Below are positions 7,715 to 14,832 of a stretch of 39,153 nucleotides of DNA, piece by piece (position 1 is the first letter of the stretch; each line of letters starts with the position of its first letter). Source of the stretch: Gammaproteobacteria bacterium (GTDB lineage Bacteria > Pseudomonadota > Gammaproteobacteria > Pseudomonadales > Azotimanducaceae). The stretch is taken from NCBI GenBank assembly GCA_002725285.1, contig PBRC01000073.1, forward strand, positions 1-39,153. The letters are read 5' to 3'. The position numbers were made by a program, and so were the translations under genes. The notes beneath the pieces were generated by a model, which did no database searches, had not been told where the DNA came from, and saw only the letters and a program-made list of their open reading frames with translations.

Positions 7715-8149
7715 TCAGGTCTTACTTGGCAGAACAACAATGGCGTGACCCGGACAGGTTGCATCACCATCCTGATTTGTCACGTTGGTTTCAAGCATCA
7801 CCAGGTTTTCACCGTTCTCGACTTTCTTTTCGGTGACCTTACCTACGACCGTCAATACGTCGTTCTTCTGGTTAATTGCCCTGTATTGGCAACCGACTTC
7901 ACGAATTTCCGCCTCATCACCAATCCAGTCTCGGAGCGCGTTGACAATATAGGCGTAACGAAGATTTCCCATTCCAAACGCACCTTGTTCGTTTTTTGCC
8001 GCTCTGCCTGCTTCGTCATCCATATGAAAAGGGACAAATTCATCGTTGACGGCTGCATATCGATTCCAGTTCATGAAACCGGTCTTACGCGACCAGTTTG
8101 GAATCTCATCTCCCACATTCATATCTTCAAAAAATAAGTTTGCAGTCAT
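7715..8149 (-). CDS. MaoC-like acyl-CoA hydratase/dehydratase subunit
   Basis: The protein has 144 residues and a single hot-dog domain. The segment YAAVNDEFVPFHMDDEAGRA matches the hydratase-2 motif in position: the catalytic Asp is replaced in context by the N-D-E pair and the His is present. The C-terminal half (YRAINQKNDVLTVVGKVTEK, then NQDGDATCPGHAIVVLP) is typical of MaoC C-terminal units. Such proteins pair with a FAS1-like partner to form an R-specific or steroid-type enoyl-CoA hydratase. The gene for that partner is directly upstream, 9 nt away. The ribosome site AGGAGG before the ATG at 8149 is perfect. Confidence 0.8.
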   Translation of the reverse strand: MTANLFFEDMNVGDEIPNWSRKTGFMNWNRYAAVNDEFVPFHMDDEAGRAAKNEQGAFGMGNLRYAYIVNALRDWIGDEAEIREVGCQYRAINQKNDVLTVVGKVTEKKVENGENLVMLETNVTNQDGDATCPGHAIVVLPSKT

Positions 8150-8158
8150 GCCTTCCTC

Positions 8159-8653
8159 CTAATATCTGATGCCAGTAGAAATTCTGGTTCGGACCATCTC
8201 ATCATTCTGGTTGGTCCATTCTGTCTCCGTAAAGGTATACAACATCAAACCCATCCGGCCCTGTCGCTCATTCCACTCTTTCAATCTCGATCGTGATCTA
8301 ATCACATCGTCTGCTCGCATGGGGACACCATAGGTGTCTGTCTGACCACCGTTCAAACCGGTTCTGCCTCGTCCACCCTGACCGGTATTGGCTGCCGCGG
8401 GTCGCGTCGGGCGATCGACAGGCCACGCAAACGGATTGAAGTCTGAAGGTGCGATAATCCCGCCATGTTTAGTTCCAGCCGCGTATTCTGCATCCCAGTA
8501 AATCGCCGGGGGTTTCTCCGGCCAATAGGTTGCTATTGCCCATTTTCTGATATCTGATTCAGCGATAGGCGGTGAAGTTCGCTCACCTCCCCATACTCCC
8601 TGGCGATCAATCATATCCTGAGTAACGAGTGTTTCATCCTCTGACTCTGACAT
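8159..8653 (-). CDS. FAS1-like dehydratase-domain protein (MaoC N-terminal type)
   Basis: The protein has 164 residues. Key segments are ESDIRKWAIATYWPEKPPAI, a HGGIIAPSDFNPFAWP block and the C-terminal GLMLYTFTETEWTNQNDE. This is the FAS1-like (PF13452-type) hot-dog half seen in HadA/HadC, ChsH2 and related proteins. In those systems this half binds the acyl-CoA and the MaoC half supplies the catalytic residues. Here the two halves are separate genes in the order FAS1-like then MaoC, 9 nt apart, implying a heterodimer. The pair is divergent from an acyl-CoA dehydrogenase gene, so dehydrogenation and hydration steps of one acyl-CoA pathway may be controlled from the same 170-bp gap. AGGTG precedes the ATG at 8653. 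Confidence 0.8.
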   Translation of the reverse strand: MSESEDETLVTQDMIDRQGVWGGERTSPPIAESDIRKWAIATYWPEKPPAIYWDAEYAAGTKHGGIIAPSDFNPFAWPVDRPTRPAAANTGQGGRGRTGLNGGQTDTYGVPMRADDVIRSRSRLKEWNERQGRMGLMLYTFTETEWTNQNDEMVRTRISTGIRY

Positions 8654-8820
8654 ATTTGCACCTGATTCCCTTTAATTGCTAGACCAGAGTAATACGAGCC
8701 TGCAAACTTCTCAAACCCTTGAGCAGGGTTGTGACCAGACTGGCTTCGCAGTACATTGACCACTATGTTGTGTCATGCATCACCGGCTGTCCAGCAGGAC
8801 AAACCGCAAGGAGAAAAATA

Positions 8821-10116
8821 ATGTGGGATTTTGAAACAGACAAAGAATATCAGAAGGAATTGGACTGGACCGAGGAATTCGTCAAGAGCAAGGTCGAGCC
8901 CCTCGATATGGTTCTTGGTCCGACCAAGGAATACGACGATCCGGATTTCAAACGCCAGATTCGACCTCTTCAACAAGAGGTCAAAGATAGAGGTCTGTGG
9001 GCATGCCACCTGGGCTCTGAATTGGGGGGCCTCGGATACGGTCAACTGAAACTGGCTCTGCTCAATGAGATATTAGGCAGATCCAGATTCGCGCCGGTGG
9101 TTTTCGGCTGTCAGGCTCCCGATACCGGCAATGCCGAGATTCTTGCCCACTACGGCACTGAAGAACTAAAAGAGGAATATCTGCAGCCCCTTCTCGAAGG
9201 TGAGTTGTCATCCAGCTATTCAATGACAGAACCGCAGGGTGGGTCTGATCCGACCCAATTTGTGTGCTCTGCCGTTGAAGATGGAGATGATTTTGTCATC
9301 AATGGTGAAAAGTGGTTTTCATCGAGCGCCCGATATGCAAGCTTTCTGATTGTGATGACAGTCACCGACCCAGATGCTGCACCCCATGATCGGATGTCCA
9401 TGTTTGTGGTCCCAACAGACACGCCAGGCGTTAATATCATTCGTAATGTGGGTGTCGGCACGGAGGCACCACACGAGGGTACCCATGCCTACATCCAATA
9501 CGAGAACGCGCGTGTACCTAAAGCTAATATGCTCGGCGCCCGTGGAGAGGCATTCGCGGTTGCTCAGACCAGACTGGGTGGTGGACGAATTCATCACGCA
9601 ATGCGGAGCATGGGCCAGATTAAGATGGCATTTGACATGATGTGCAGACGCGCACTGTCTCGCCATACGAAAGGTGAAGTATTGGCGGAGAAACAGATGG
9701 TTCAGGACAAGATCGCTGACTCCTGGATTGAGATGGAACAGTTTCGCCTGCTGGTTTTGAGAACTGCCTGGCGAATTGACAAGTACAACGACTACCTCAA
9801 GGTGAGAAAAGACATTGCCGCAATCAAGGCACTCATGCCCAAGGTATATCACGACATCATTTCCCGGTGCATTCAGATTCACGGCTCGCTGGGTGTTTCC
9901 AACGAACTGCCACTGTCCAGCATGCTGCTCGGTGCCTTCGTCATGGGCATCGCCGATGGTCCAACAGAAGTCCATAAAATCACCGTGGCAAGACAGGTTC
10001 TACGAGACTATGAAGGAACAGATGATCTCTTTCCGGACTACACATTACCGAACCGAAAGACGGATGCCATTGCCCGATTTGGGGATCAAATCGAGCGTGA
10101 AATCGAAAACTGGTAA
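8821..10116 (+). CDS. Acyl-CoA dehydrogenase (ACAD10/11-like subgroup)
   Basis: The protein has 431 residues from the ATG at 8821, which follows a strong AGGAG site (8809-8813); an earlier GTG in the same frame at 8719 lacks one. It has a helical N-terminal domain, a central flavin-binding barrel (SYSMTEPQGGSDPTQFVCSA, then FVINGEKWFSSSA) and a C-terminal helical domain ending IADGPTEVHKITVARQVLRD. The catalytic base is probably the glutamate in GPTEVHK. The enzyme oxidises acyl-CoA to 2-enoyl-CoA with FAD and passes electrons to ETF. The substrate is unknown. A terminator follows directly, so it is probably monocistronic. Confidence 0.9.
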   Translation: MWDFETDKEYQKELDWTEEFVKSKVEPLDMVLGPTKEYDDPDFKRQIRPLQQEVKDRGLWACHLGSELGGLGYGQLKLALLNEILGRSRFAPVVFGCQAPDTGNAEILAHYGTEELKEEYLQPLLEGELSSSYSMTEPQGGSDPTQFVCSAVEDGDDFVINGEKWFSSSARYASFLIVMTVTDPDAAPHDRMSMFVVPTDTPGVNIIRNVGVGTEAPHEGTHAYIQYENARVPKANMLGARGEAFAVAQTRLGGGRIHHAMRSMGQIKMAFDMMCRRALSRHTKGEVLAEKQMVQDKIADSWIEMEQFRLLVLRTAWRIDKYNDYLKVRKDIAAIKALMPKVYHDIISRCIQIHGSLGVSNELPLSSMLLGAFVMGIADGPTEVHKITVARQVLRDYEGTDDLFPDYTLPNRKTDAIARFGDQIEREIENW

Positions 10117-10131
10117 ATTGCCTTCTGACAG

Positions 10132-10169
10132 GCAGCAGTTATTTGACTCTCGCCGACTGCTGCTTTTTT
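10132..10169 (+). terminator. Rho-independent terminator after the acyl-CoA dehydrogenase
   Basis: A perfect 8-bp stem GCAGCAGT/ACTGCTGC (10132-10139 and 10156-10163) with a 16-nt loop is followed at once by TTTTTT. It begins 16 bp after the stop codon. Confidence 0.85.
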
Positions 10170-10235
10170 CTTCTTTTCGGATACTGGCATAGCGGAATTC
10201 CACCGAATCAGACCATGTGATCTACAATCAACCAT

Positions 10236-10433
10236 ATGGTCTCACTGCCTGATTATTCCGTGCGTACAATCCTCTCGGGCAACCTGAGCTTAATGGACAC
10301 CATTGCCGAAAACTTCCTGGCCATATCGGAAGGCATCAACATTGAGACTGTCAGCCGCAGTTTTCTAACCAGCGCAATCGAGAGTAGTGGCGCTCATCGA
10401 GGCGTTCTCCTGCGGACAGGCCAGGGTACCTGA
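10236..10433 (+). pseudogene. Short fragment resembling the start of a GAF domain from a signalling protein
   Basis: The open frame has 65 residues. The stretch NLSLMDTIAENFLAISEGIN, then a short linker, then SAIESSGAHRGVLL resembles the helix and first strand of GAF domains in large sensor or Ser/Thr kinases (pattern 'aiSgei.le.Ll..lm..ale.aGA.RGvLl'). The rest of a GAF domain and any catalytic part are missing, and the frame ends at TGA (10431-10433). I read it as a remnant. It could instead be a real short protein of unknown function. A 7-bp inverted repeat AGACCAT/ATGGTCT (10210-10216, 10236-10242) spans the apparent start. Confidence 0.4.
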
Positions 10434-10518
10434 GGCACCTGAACATAAAAAAGTGCTGCTTTACTAGACATGTATTTCGTGGAAAAGTTAAGTTCTACCG
10501 GGTTAGAGGTGATTCTCT

Positions 10519-11157
10519 TTGCGTTCGTTTTCATTTTCCAATGCCACCCCACTCTGGGCAGGTGCCTTGCCTATTGCCGCGATCCACGTGTCGTACCTGA
10601 TTGCGGCCTCGAACAATCACGTTCCCTGGTGCAATCCCTACTTTGATTCCTGCACATCGATTAGTGCCACAGGGCGCGAGTTACCGGAATTCTACTGGTT
10701 CAAAATCACCATGGTAATCTCGGCACTGATCATGATTGCCTATTGGCGACAGGTAGCAATCAGGCAACGATCAATTGGGAGCTCCGGCAACGTGATCGCA
10801 ACAACAGGCACCATAGCCGGGATCTTCCTGATTGTTTATGTACTTGCCCTAGGCATAGAGGGTGATCTGTTCAGATTACAGCGTCGCATCGGTGTCATCC
10901 TTTACTTTACCCTGACCTACCTTGCTCAGTTGATGGGCGTTTCCTGGCTCTGGCAGAATGGTTATCGCGGTCTGCCAGTCAGAATCATGCTCTCGCTATG
11001 TATTCTCTGCCTGGTGATTGGCGTATCCAGTCTGTCAGCTGAAATTATGACGACCTGGCATGATCAGGTGGAAGATGCAGTCGAATGGATACTGGCATTG
11101 ATTCTGATGCTGTATTTCATCGTTTCCTATTGGGCCTGGAAAATGACAGGTGCCTGA
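10519..11157 (+). CDS. Frag1/DRAM/Sfk1-like integral membrane protein
   Basis: The protein has 212 residues and about six membrane segments. The first hydrophobic segment is followed by an extracytoplasmic loop with two cysteines and then SISATGRELPEFYWFKI. This loop recalls the 'PxISxTGxxxPE' signature of Frag1/DRAM/Sfk1 proteins. The last segment, VEWILALILMLYFIVSYWAW, also fits. The molecular function of bacterial members is not established; eukaryotic relatives act in lipid handling and autophagy. The start is TTG at 10519, chosen because GAGGTGA sits 7-8 nt upstream. The final bases overlap a decayed XDH tail. Confidence 0.5.
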   Translation: MRSFSFSNATPLWAGALPIAAIHVSYLIAASNNHVPWCNPYFDSCTSISATGRELPEFYWFKITMVISALIMIAYWRQVAIRQRSIGSSGNVIATTGTIAGIFLIVYVLALGIEGDLFRLQRRIGVILYFTLTYLAQLMGVSWLWQNGYRGLPVRIMLSLCILCLVIGVSSLSAEIMTTWHDQVEDAVEWILALILMLYFIVSYWAWKMTGA

Positions 11158-11275
11158 GGCGACACAGGGCCCGACACCCGCAGCTATCAGCAATGCAATC
11201 TACGACGCAGTAGGTATTCGCCTTCGCAGCCTTCCCTTTACAACGGATAATCTGAGGGGGGCCGCCATGCTATGA
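11147..11275 (+). pseudogene. C-terminal remnant of a xanthine dehydrogenase-family molybdopterin subunit
   Basis: The open frame (a GTG at 11150 could serve as a start, but no ribosome site fits) encodes GPTPAAISNAIYDAVGIRLR followed by SLPFTTDNL and a stop at 11273. Large subunits of xanthine/aldehyde/CO dehydrogenases end with exactly this pattern (PxxIANAIxDAxGVRxxxLPxTPExV). Only the last 40 or so of roughly 750 residues remain, and the molybdopterin and active-site Glu regions are gone. The frame is closed by TGA at 11144-11146. It is a deletion remnant tucked between two membrane-protein genes. Confidence 0.7.
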
Positions 11276-11335
11276 AAGGAGTCAAAGCGCAACACAACTG
11301 CTACTATCGCACTTCTTAGAACATTCAGAGTAACC

Positions 11336-11443
11336 ATGGACTTTCTAACCAGCCTGCCTTATTGGGGAATCATCGTGATTGTGATTCTAAACGCAATCAT
11401 CGTCAGCCGAATGGACATTTCGATTGATGACCCGGATGAATAG
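11336..11443 (+). CDS. 35-residue single-span membrane microprotein, candidate symporter accessory subunit
   Basis: ATG at 11336 to TAG at 11441-11443. The sequence is MDFLTSLPYWGIIVIVILNA then IIVSRMDISIDDPDE. One hydrophobic helix (about residues 7-24) is followed by a short acidic tail. The stop is only 3 nt before the start of the sodium:solute symporter, so the two are surely co-transcribed and probably translationally linked. Some symporters in this superfamily have tiny partner proteins encoded just upstream, so an accessory role is a reasonable inference. I do not recognise a named family. It is too short for ordinary gene callers and is likely to be missing from annotations. Confidence 0.6.
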   Translation: MDFLTSLPYWGIIVIVILNAIIVSRMDISIDDPDE

Positions 11444-11446
11444 TTA

Positions 11447-12964
11447 ATGGTTTACCTTTCACAGCACTGGCCAGTCTTGCTGCTGATCTCAATCTACCTG
11501 ATATTCTGCCTCTGGGTAGGCTGGTACTTTAAGGAAAAAGCGACTTCCGGCGTCGAGTCCTTCTATGTTGCCAAACGGGAAATTCCCGGCTGGGTAGTCT
11601 CGTTAGCCTTCTTTTCGACCTTTGCCAGCACAAACACCTACATTGGCCAGGCAGGCAAGTCATTCCAGTTCGGTCTGTCCTGGGCCTGGGTGGGTCTGTT
11701 CTGGTCCATATTCTGTGTCATATCCTGGCTGGTTCTGGGTCCCAGAATGAGACGTCAGACAGCAATGCTGAGCTCGATGACTATCCCGGACTATTTCTTT
11801 TTCCGGTACAAGAGTGATTTCGCGCGAACCATTCGTTTGCTGAGCGCCTTTGTTATTCTGTTTGCAACGCTCTGGTATATGACTGGCATTACCAAAGGAC
11901 TGGGCCACGTCATTGGTTCTGTGCTTGACATCCCCTATGCCATCGGCACCTTTGCAGTGGTGTCTATTACCTGTGCTTATACCATCTGGGGAGGCATGTA
12001 TAGCGTTCTATGGACCGATGCGATCCAGGGCATCATGATGTTTGCTGTGGCGATTGTTATGGTGATGTTGCCTTTTATCTACGTGGGAGGAGTTGATGAG
12101 ATGTTCATACGACTCGCCGACACGCAGCACCTTGACAGATCAGGCGAGCCTATGGGTAATGGTCTCGTGACTTTTGGCTCTCTGGTGTCCTTCTTTTACA
12201 TCCTCGGTATTGGTCTTGCGGTTGGTATGAAGCAGATCGCCGAACCACGATGCCTGATCAGATTCTATTCAATCGACAACGCTCTAAGCATGCGCTTTGC
12301 AATGATATGGACTCCCATTTTTCTTGGCATCTCATTGATCTGCGTGATGGGATTGGGTGCTCTGGTACATGGAATGGCCACTGATGAGGAAGCCGCTTAT
12401 CTGATTCAGAACACCGACGAGGTGGTTGGCTTTATGCTTTCGAAGTTTGATAACCCACTGGTCAGTGGGATCTGCATCGCGGGTCTTTTCGCTGCTGGCA
12501 TGTCTTCCCTGGCTTCTGTAATGCTGATTGTGGGCACCGCTTTCGTACAGGACATGTGGCATGTAATCAGCCCCATGAACGAGAAGAAGATCGTACCGAG
12601 AACACGATGGACCATTTTTGCTTACTGTGTCTTACTCTATATCGTCACCCTGTATCCGCCAGCCGGTATCGTCGAGATGACAGCATTCTCGGGGGCTGTT
12701 TTTGCCGCGAGTTTCTTTCCCGCTATTTTTGGCGGACTCTATTTACGCTGGGGGACGGATTCCGGCGCCCTGGTTTCAATGCTAACGGGAATTGTGAGTT
12801 GTATCCTGTGGCGATTTGGATTTCGATTCCGGTTCGAGGGATTAAACGATATTCACGAGATAATCCCCGCCTTTATTCTATCTGTGATTGTTTATTTGGT
12901 CGTTTCGAGAATGACATCGAAACGCATTCCTGATACGGATCACCTGGATCGGCTATTCGCTTGA
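11447..12964 (+). CDS. Sodium:solute symporter (SSS family)
   Basis: The protein has 505 residues and about 13 membrane segments. The early signature SLAFFSTFASTNTYIGQAGK, then FGLSWAWVGLFW, and the later AGLFAAGMSSLASVMLIVGT are those of the SSS (SGLT/PutP/PanF) superfamily. The last includes the helix-8 Ser-rich sodium site (MSSLAS). It sits in the inner membrane and couples substrate import to sodium. The substrate could be a sugar, amino acid or carboxylate and cannot be decided. The ATG at 11447 starts 3 nt after the microprotein stop. Downstream, on the other strand, is a broken carboxylesterase. Confidence 0.88.
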   Translation: MVYLSQHWPVLLLISIYLIFCLWVGWYFKEKATSGVESFYVAKREIPGWVVSLAFFSTFASTNTYIGQAGKSFQFGLSWAWVGLFWSIFCVISWLVLGPRMRRQTAMLSSMTIPDYFFFRYKSDFARTIRLLSAFVILFATLWYMTGITKGLGHVIGSVLDIPYAIGTFAVVSITCAYTIWGGMYSVLWTDAIQGIMMFAVAIVMVMLPFIYVGGVDEMFIRLADTQHLDRSGEPMGNGLVTFGSLVSFFYILGIGLAVGMKQIAEPRCLIRFYSIDNALSMRFAMIWTPIFLGISLICVMGLGALVHGMATDEEAAYLIQNTDEVVGFMLSKFDNPLVSGICIAGLFAAGMSSLASVMLIVGTAFVQDMWHVISPMNEKKIVPRTRWTIFAYCVLLYIVTLYPPAGIVEMTAFSGAVFAASFFPAIFGGLYLRWGTDSGALVSMLTGIVSCILWRFGFRFRFEGLNDIHEIIPAFILSVIVYLVVSRMTSKRIPDTDHLDRLFA

Positions 12965-12983
12965 CGAAAGATTGACTCGATTT

Positions 12984-13599
12984 CTATACAGAAACTCGCT
13001 CAGGTCCGATTTTACCCTGGATTACGCCTTCTCTTACCCGATCTGATTCACCAAACACCATCCAGCGGTCAGATTTTCGATCATGTCCAGGCCAGTCGGC
13101 CAGATCATTGCCATTGGGATCACCGCCGGTCGCAAAATTCACCCAGTAACGCTGCATTCGAACGAATAAATTTTTTACCATCTCATCAGCGACCAGATGC
13201 CCATTGAAAATCAGGAAACCGTCGGTGCCATGACTTGTGCCTGGAACTTTTCCCTTCTGATCTTTCCTCAGAGCATCGATGTAATACAGGTATGCGTCTG
13301 ATGATTTGTTTTTCATATTGTCAGCAAGAACTCTTGCAGACAACAGATAACGATAGTCGCCAAACATTCGCTTCACCCAAACACTTGAATCATCTTCTGC
13401 ATACAGTTCCCTGGCCTGGTCTAATCTACTACCCAATGCCCGTGTATAATCCTCAATCGATATACCGGACCCTGGCATCCCCCTCGATCTTGCCACTGGT
13501 GGTTGCAACAACCGAGCCTCTCGCAACCGGGGCGAAGAGCAGTATGGCAGCGATCAAGACTGTTTCCCCTTTGTTTACGTAACACTCATTTTCTGACAT
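12984..13599 (-). pseudogene. Type-B carboxylesterase with a large internal, out-of-frame deletion
   Basis: Both ends of the gene survive. At the 5' end, ATG 13599 follows a good GGGGAGAG site and encodes a signal peptide (LIAAILLFAPVARG) and the typical start of mature type-B esterases, SVVATTSGKIEGDARV. This frame stops at TGA after RYID. From about 13470 down, a frame shifted by one encodes SISIEDYTRALGSRLDQARE and the C-terminal third. That part includes SHGTDGFLIFNGH, where the catalytic His is expected, and MQRYWVNFATGGDPNG. The central 250-350 residues, with the nucleophile GxSxG and the acidic residue, are gone. The enzyme cannot be active. Confidence 0.75.
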
Positions 13600-13698
13600 T
13601 GACTCTCCCCAAAACCACAATGTTTCACTGGCACAAGAAGACCATTAATGTAACAGTGTCTTAATCAAATTTCAGTTGCGTTGTTGCTGGGAGCTCAC

Positions 13699-14271
13699 AT
13701 GAATCTAGAACTAATCGCTGCCTTTAAAAATCGGCAAAGGGCTCACGCCATTGCGAAACAGGTCCACGGCATTATTTACTGCGATGATCGTGAGGACATT
13801 GACCACTTGCCATTCGGCGCACTGGTTTCTGCCCAGACTGATAACCTGACAGCATTTGCAGACGCGGCTGATGTCGGTGCTTATCTGGTCTGCAGAAGAG
13901 AGATTAAACCAAGACAGAGCATGACTGATTCAGGATCTTTGCCCGGGGTCATCGGCCTCTTTACCCTTGTCGCCAATCCAGAATTGGGACATAACGCTAG
14001 CGATCATCATTGGCGGGATATGCACGCACCGCTGGCAGTCAAGGTCCATAAAGCAATGTCCTTCTATTCACAACTCAGCATCATGCATACATTTCATGGC
14101 CCCAGATGGGATGGATTTGCCTTGTGTGGATTCGATTCGATGACGGATCTGAGAGAGAGATTTTTCGATTCAGCAGAGGGTGAAAAGCGTATTCATGAGG
14201 ATGTGGCTGTATTCTCTGATTCAGAAAAATCCCCAAGGAGAATAATTGCGACTGAAGTCCGCTTCGGTTAA
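13699..14271 (+). CDS. EthD-like dimeric alpha/beta-barrel protein
   Basis: The protein has 190 residues from the ATG at 13699, preceded by GGGAG; a TTG at 13681 in frame is less likely. The second half, VIGLFTLVANPELGHNASDH then HWRDMHAPLAVKVHKAMSFY, carries the EthD signature of a WxxxH..L pair after a short strand. The closing GFALCGFDSMTDLRERFF is the usual second half of that ferredoxin-like barrel. EthD-type proteins assist ring-oxidising or polyketide reactions; the role here is unknown. It is divergent from the broken esterase. Confidence 0.65.
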   Translation: MNLELIAAFKNRQRAHAIAKQVHGIIYCDDREDIDHLPFGALVSAQTDNLTAFADAADVGAYLVCRREIKPRQSMTDSGSLPGVIGLFTLVANPELGHNASDHHWRDMHAPLAVKVHKAMSFYSQLSIMHTFHGPRWDGFALCGFDSMTDLRERFFDSAEGEKRIHEDVAVFSDSEKSPRRIIATEVRFG

Positions 14272-14301
14272 GGCACCACTGTTTGGATTTTCTGACCCCA
14301 A

Positions 14302-14553
14302 TCACTCACCAGGCACAGCGGACCAATGTCCATGGATAATTCGCCAGGCATCCTTCTTATCCTTTAGCATTACAAACGTTACTCTGCTTTTTCCGATCCC
14401 TGCCGGACTGTTCCAGCCATTCACTGCGATTGCACAGGCAACCTTCTCACTCAGCAGGAAAGCTCGAATGTTGGAGTAATGAACATTGCAGTCAAACTCA
14501 GGATTCTGTCTGGTCCTTCCACCAGGGGCAAAGACAAGAACTGCTGCTGCAAG
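14302..14553 (-). pseudogene. C-terminal remnant of a DUF4440/SnoaL-type (NTF2-like) protein
   Basis: The minus-strand frame between the stops at 14554-14556 and 14302-14304 ends in NGWNSPAGIGKSRVTFVMLK, then DKKDAWRIIHGHWSAVPGE. This is the typical last two strands of DUF4440 proteins ('vT.V..k.dg.WrIvh.HwS..p'). There is no start codon in frame and an in-frame TGA precedes it. The N-terminal helices are missing or scrambled. The upstream 14554-14640 sequence has short peptides that might be more of it but cannot be assigned. Confidence 0.55.
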
Positions 14554-14800
14554 TCAGGGAGATGGTTCCATCAGGACGAATATGCGACGGAAATTCCATT
14601 GAGCAGCGTATCAGATCAACACAGATGAGAATTACAGTGTATGAAAACCGGTTATAATCAACTCCAAACCCAGCAGGAATGAGGCTTTAGGAGACAATTA
14701 CCACTAATTTTAAGAATGCGTACCTGACTGGATCATTTAGCAATCAACGTACCAAAATGGTAGAGTCTAGCCGTATATTTCTGTTCGTTTCGTCAAGGTG

Positions 14801-14822
14801 TCACATCACTCGCATAATGTGA
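14801..14822. promoter_or_regulatory. Imperfect palindrome just upstream of the RND efflux genes
   Basis: TCACAT and ATGTGA (14801-14806, 14817-14822) are perfect inverted copies with 10 nt between. They overlap the pair ACTC/GAGT. The site ends about 10 bp before the ATG of the membrane-fusion gene, where a repressor could block it. No repressor gene is adjacent. The remainder of 14554-14800 shows no gene. Confidence 0.35.
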
Positions 14823-14832
14823 GTCAAATCTC

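Noticed and set aside
9319-9975. Long open frame antisense to the acyl-CoA dehydrogenase
   Set aside because: It lies wholly inside a clearly coding gene on the other strand, has no ribosome site and no family features; it is a codon-structure shadow.
10236-10433. Intact small regulatory protein
   Set aside because: The sequence resembles only the first part of a GAF domain and then stops; a remnant is more likely, though not certain.
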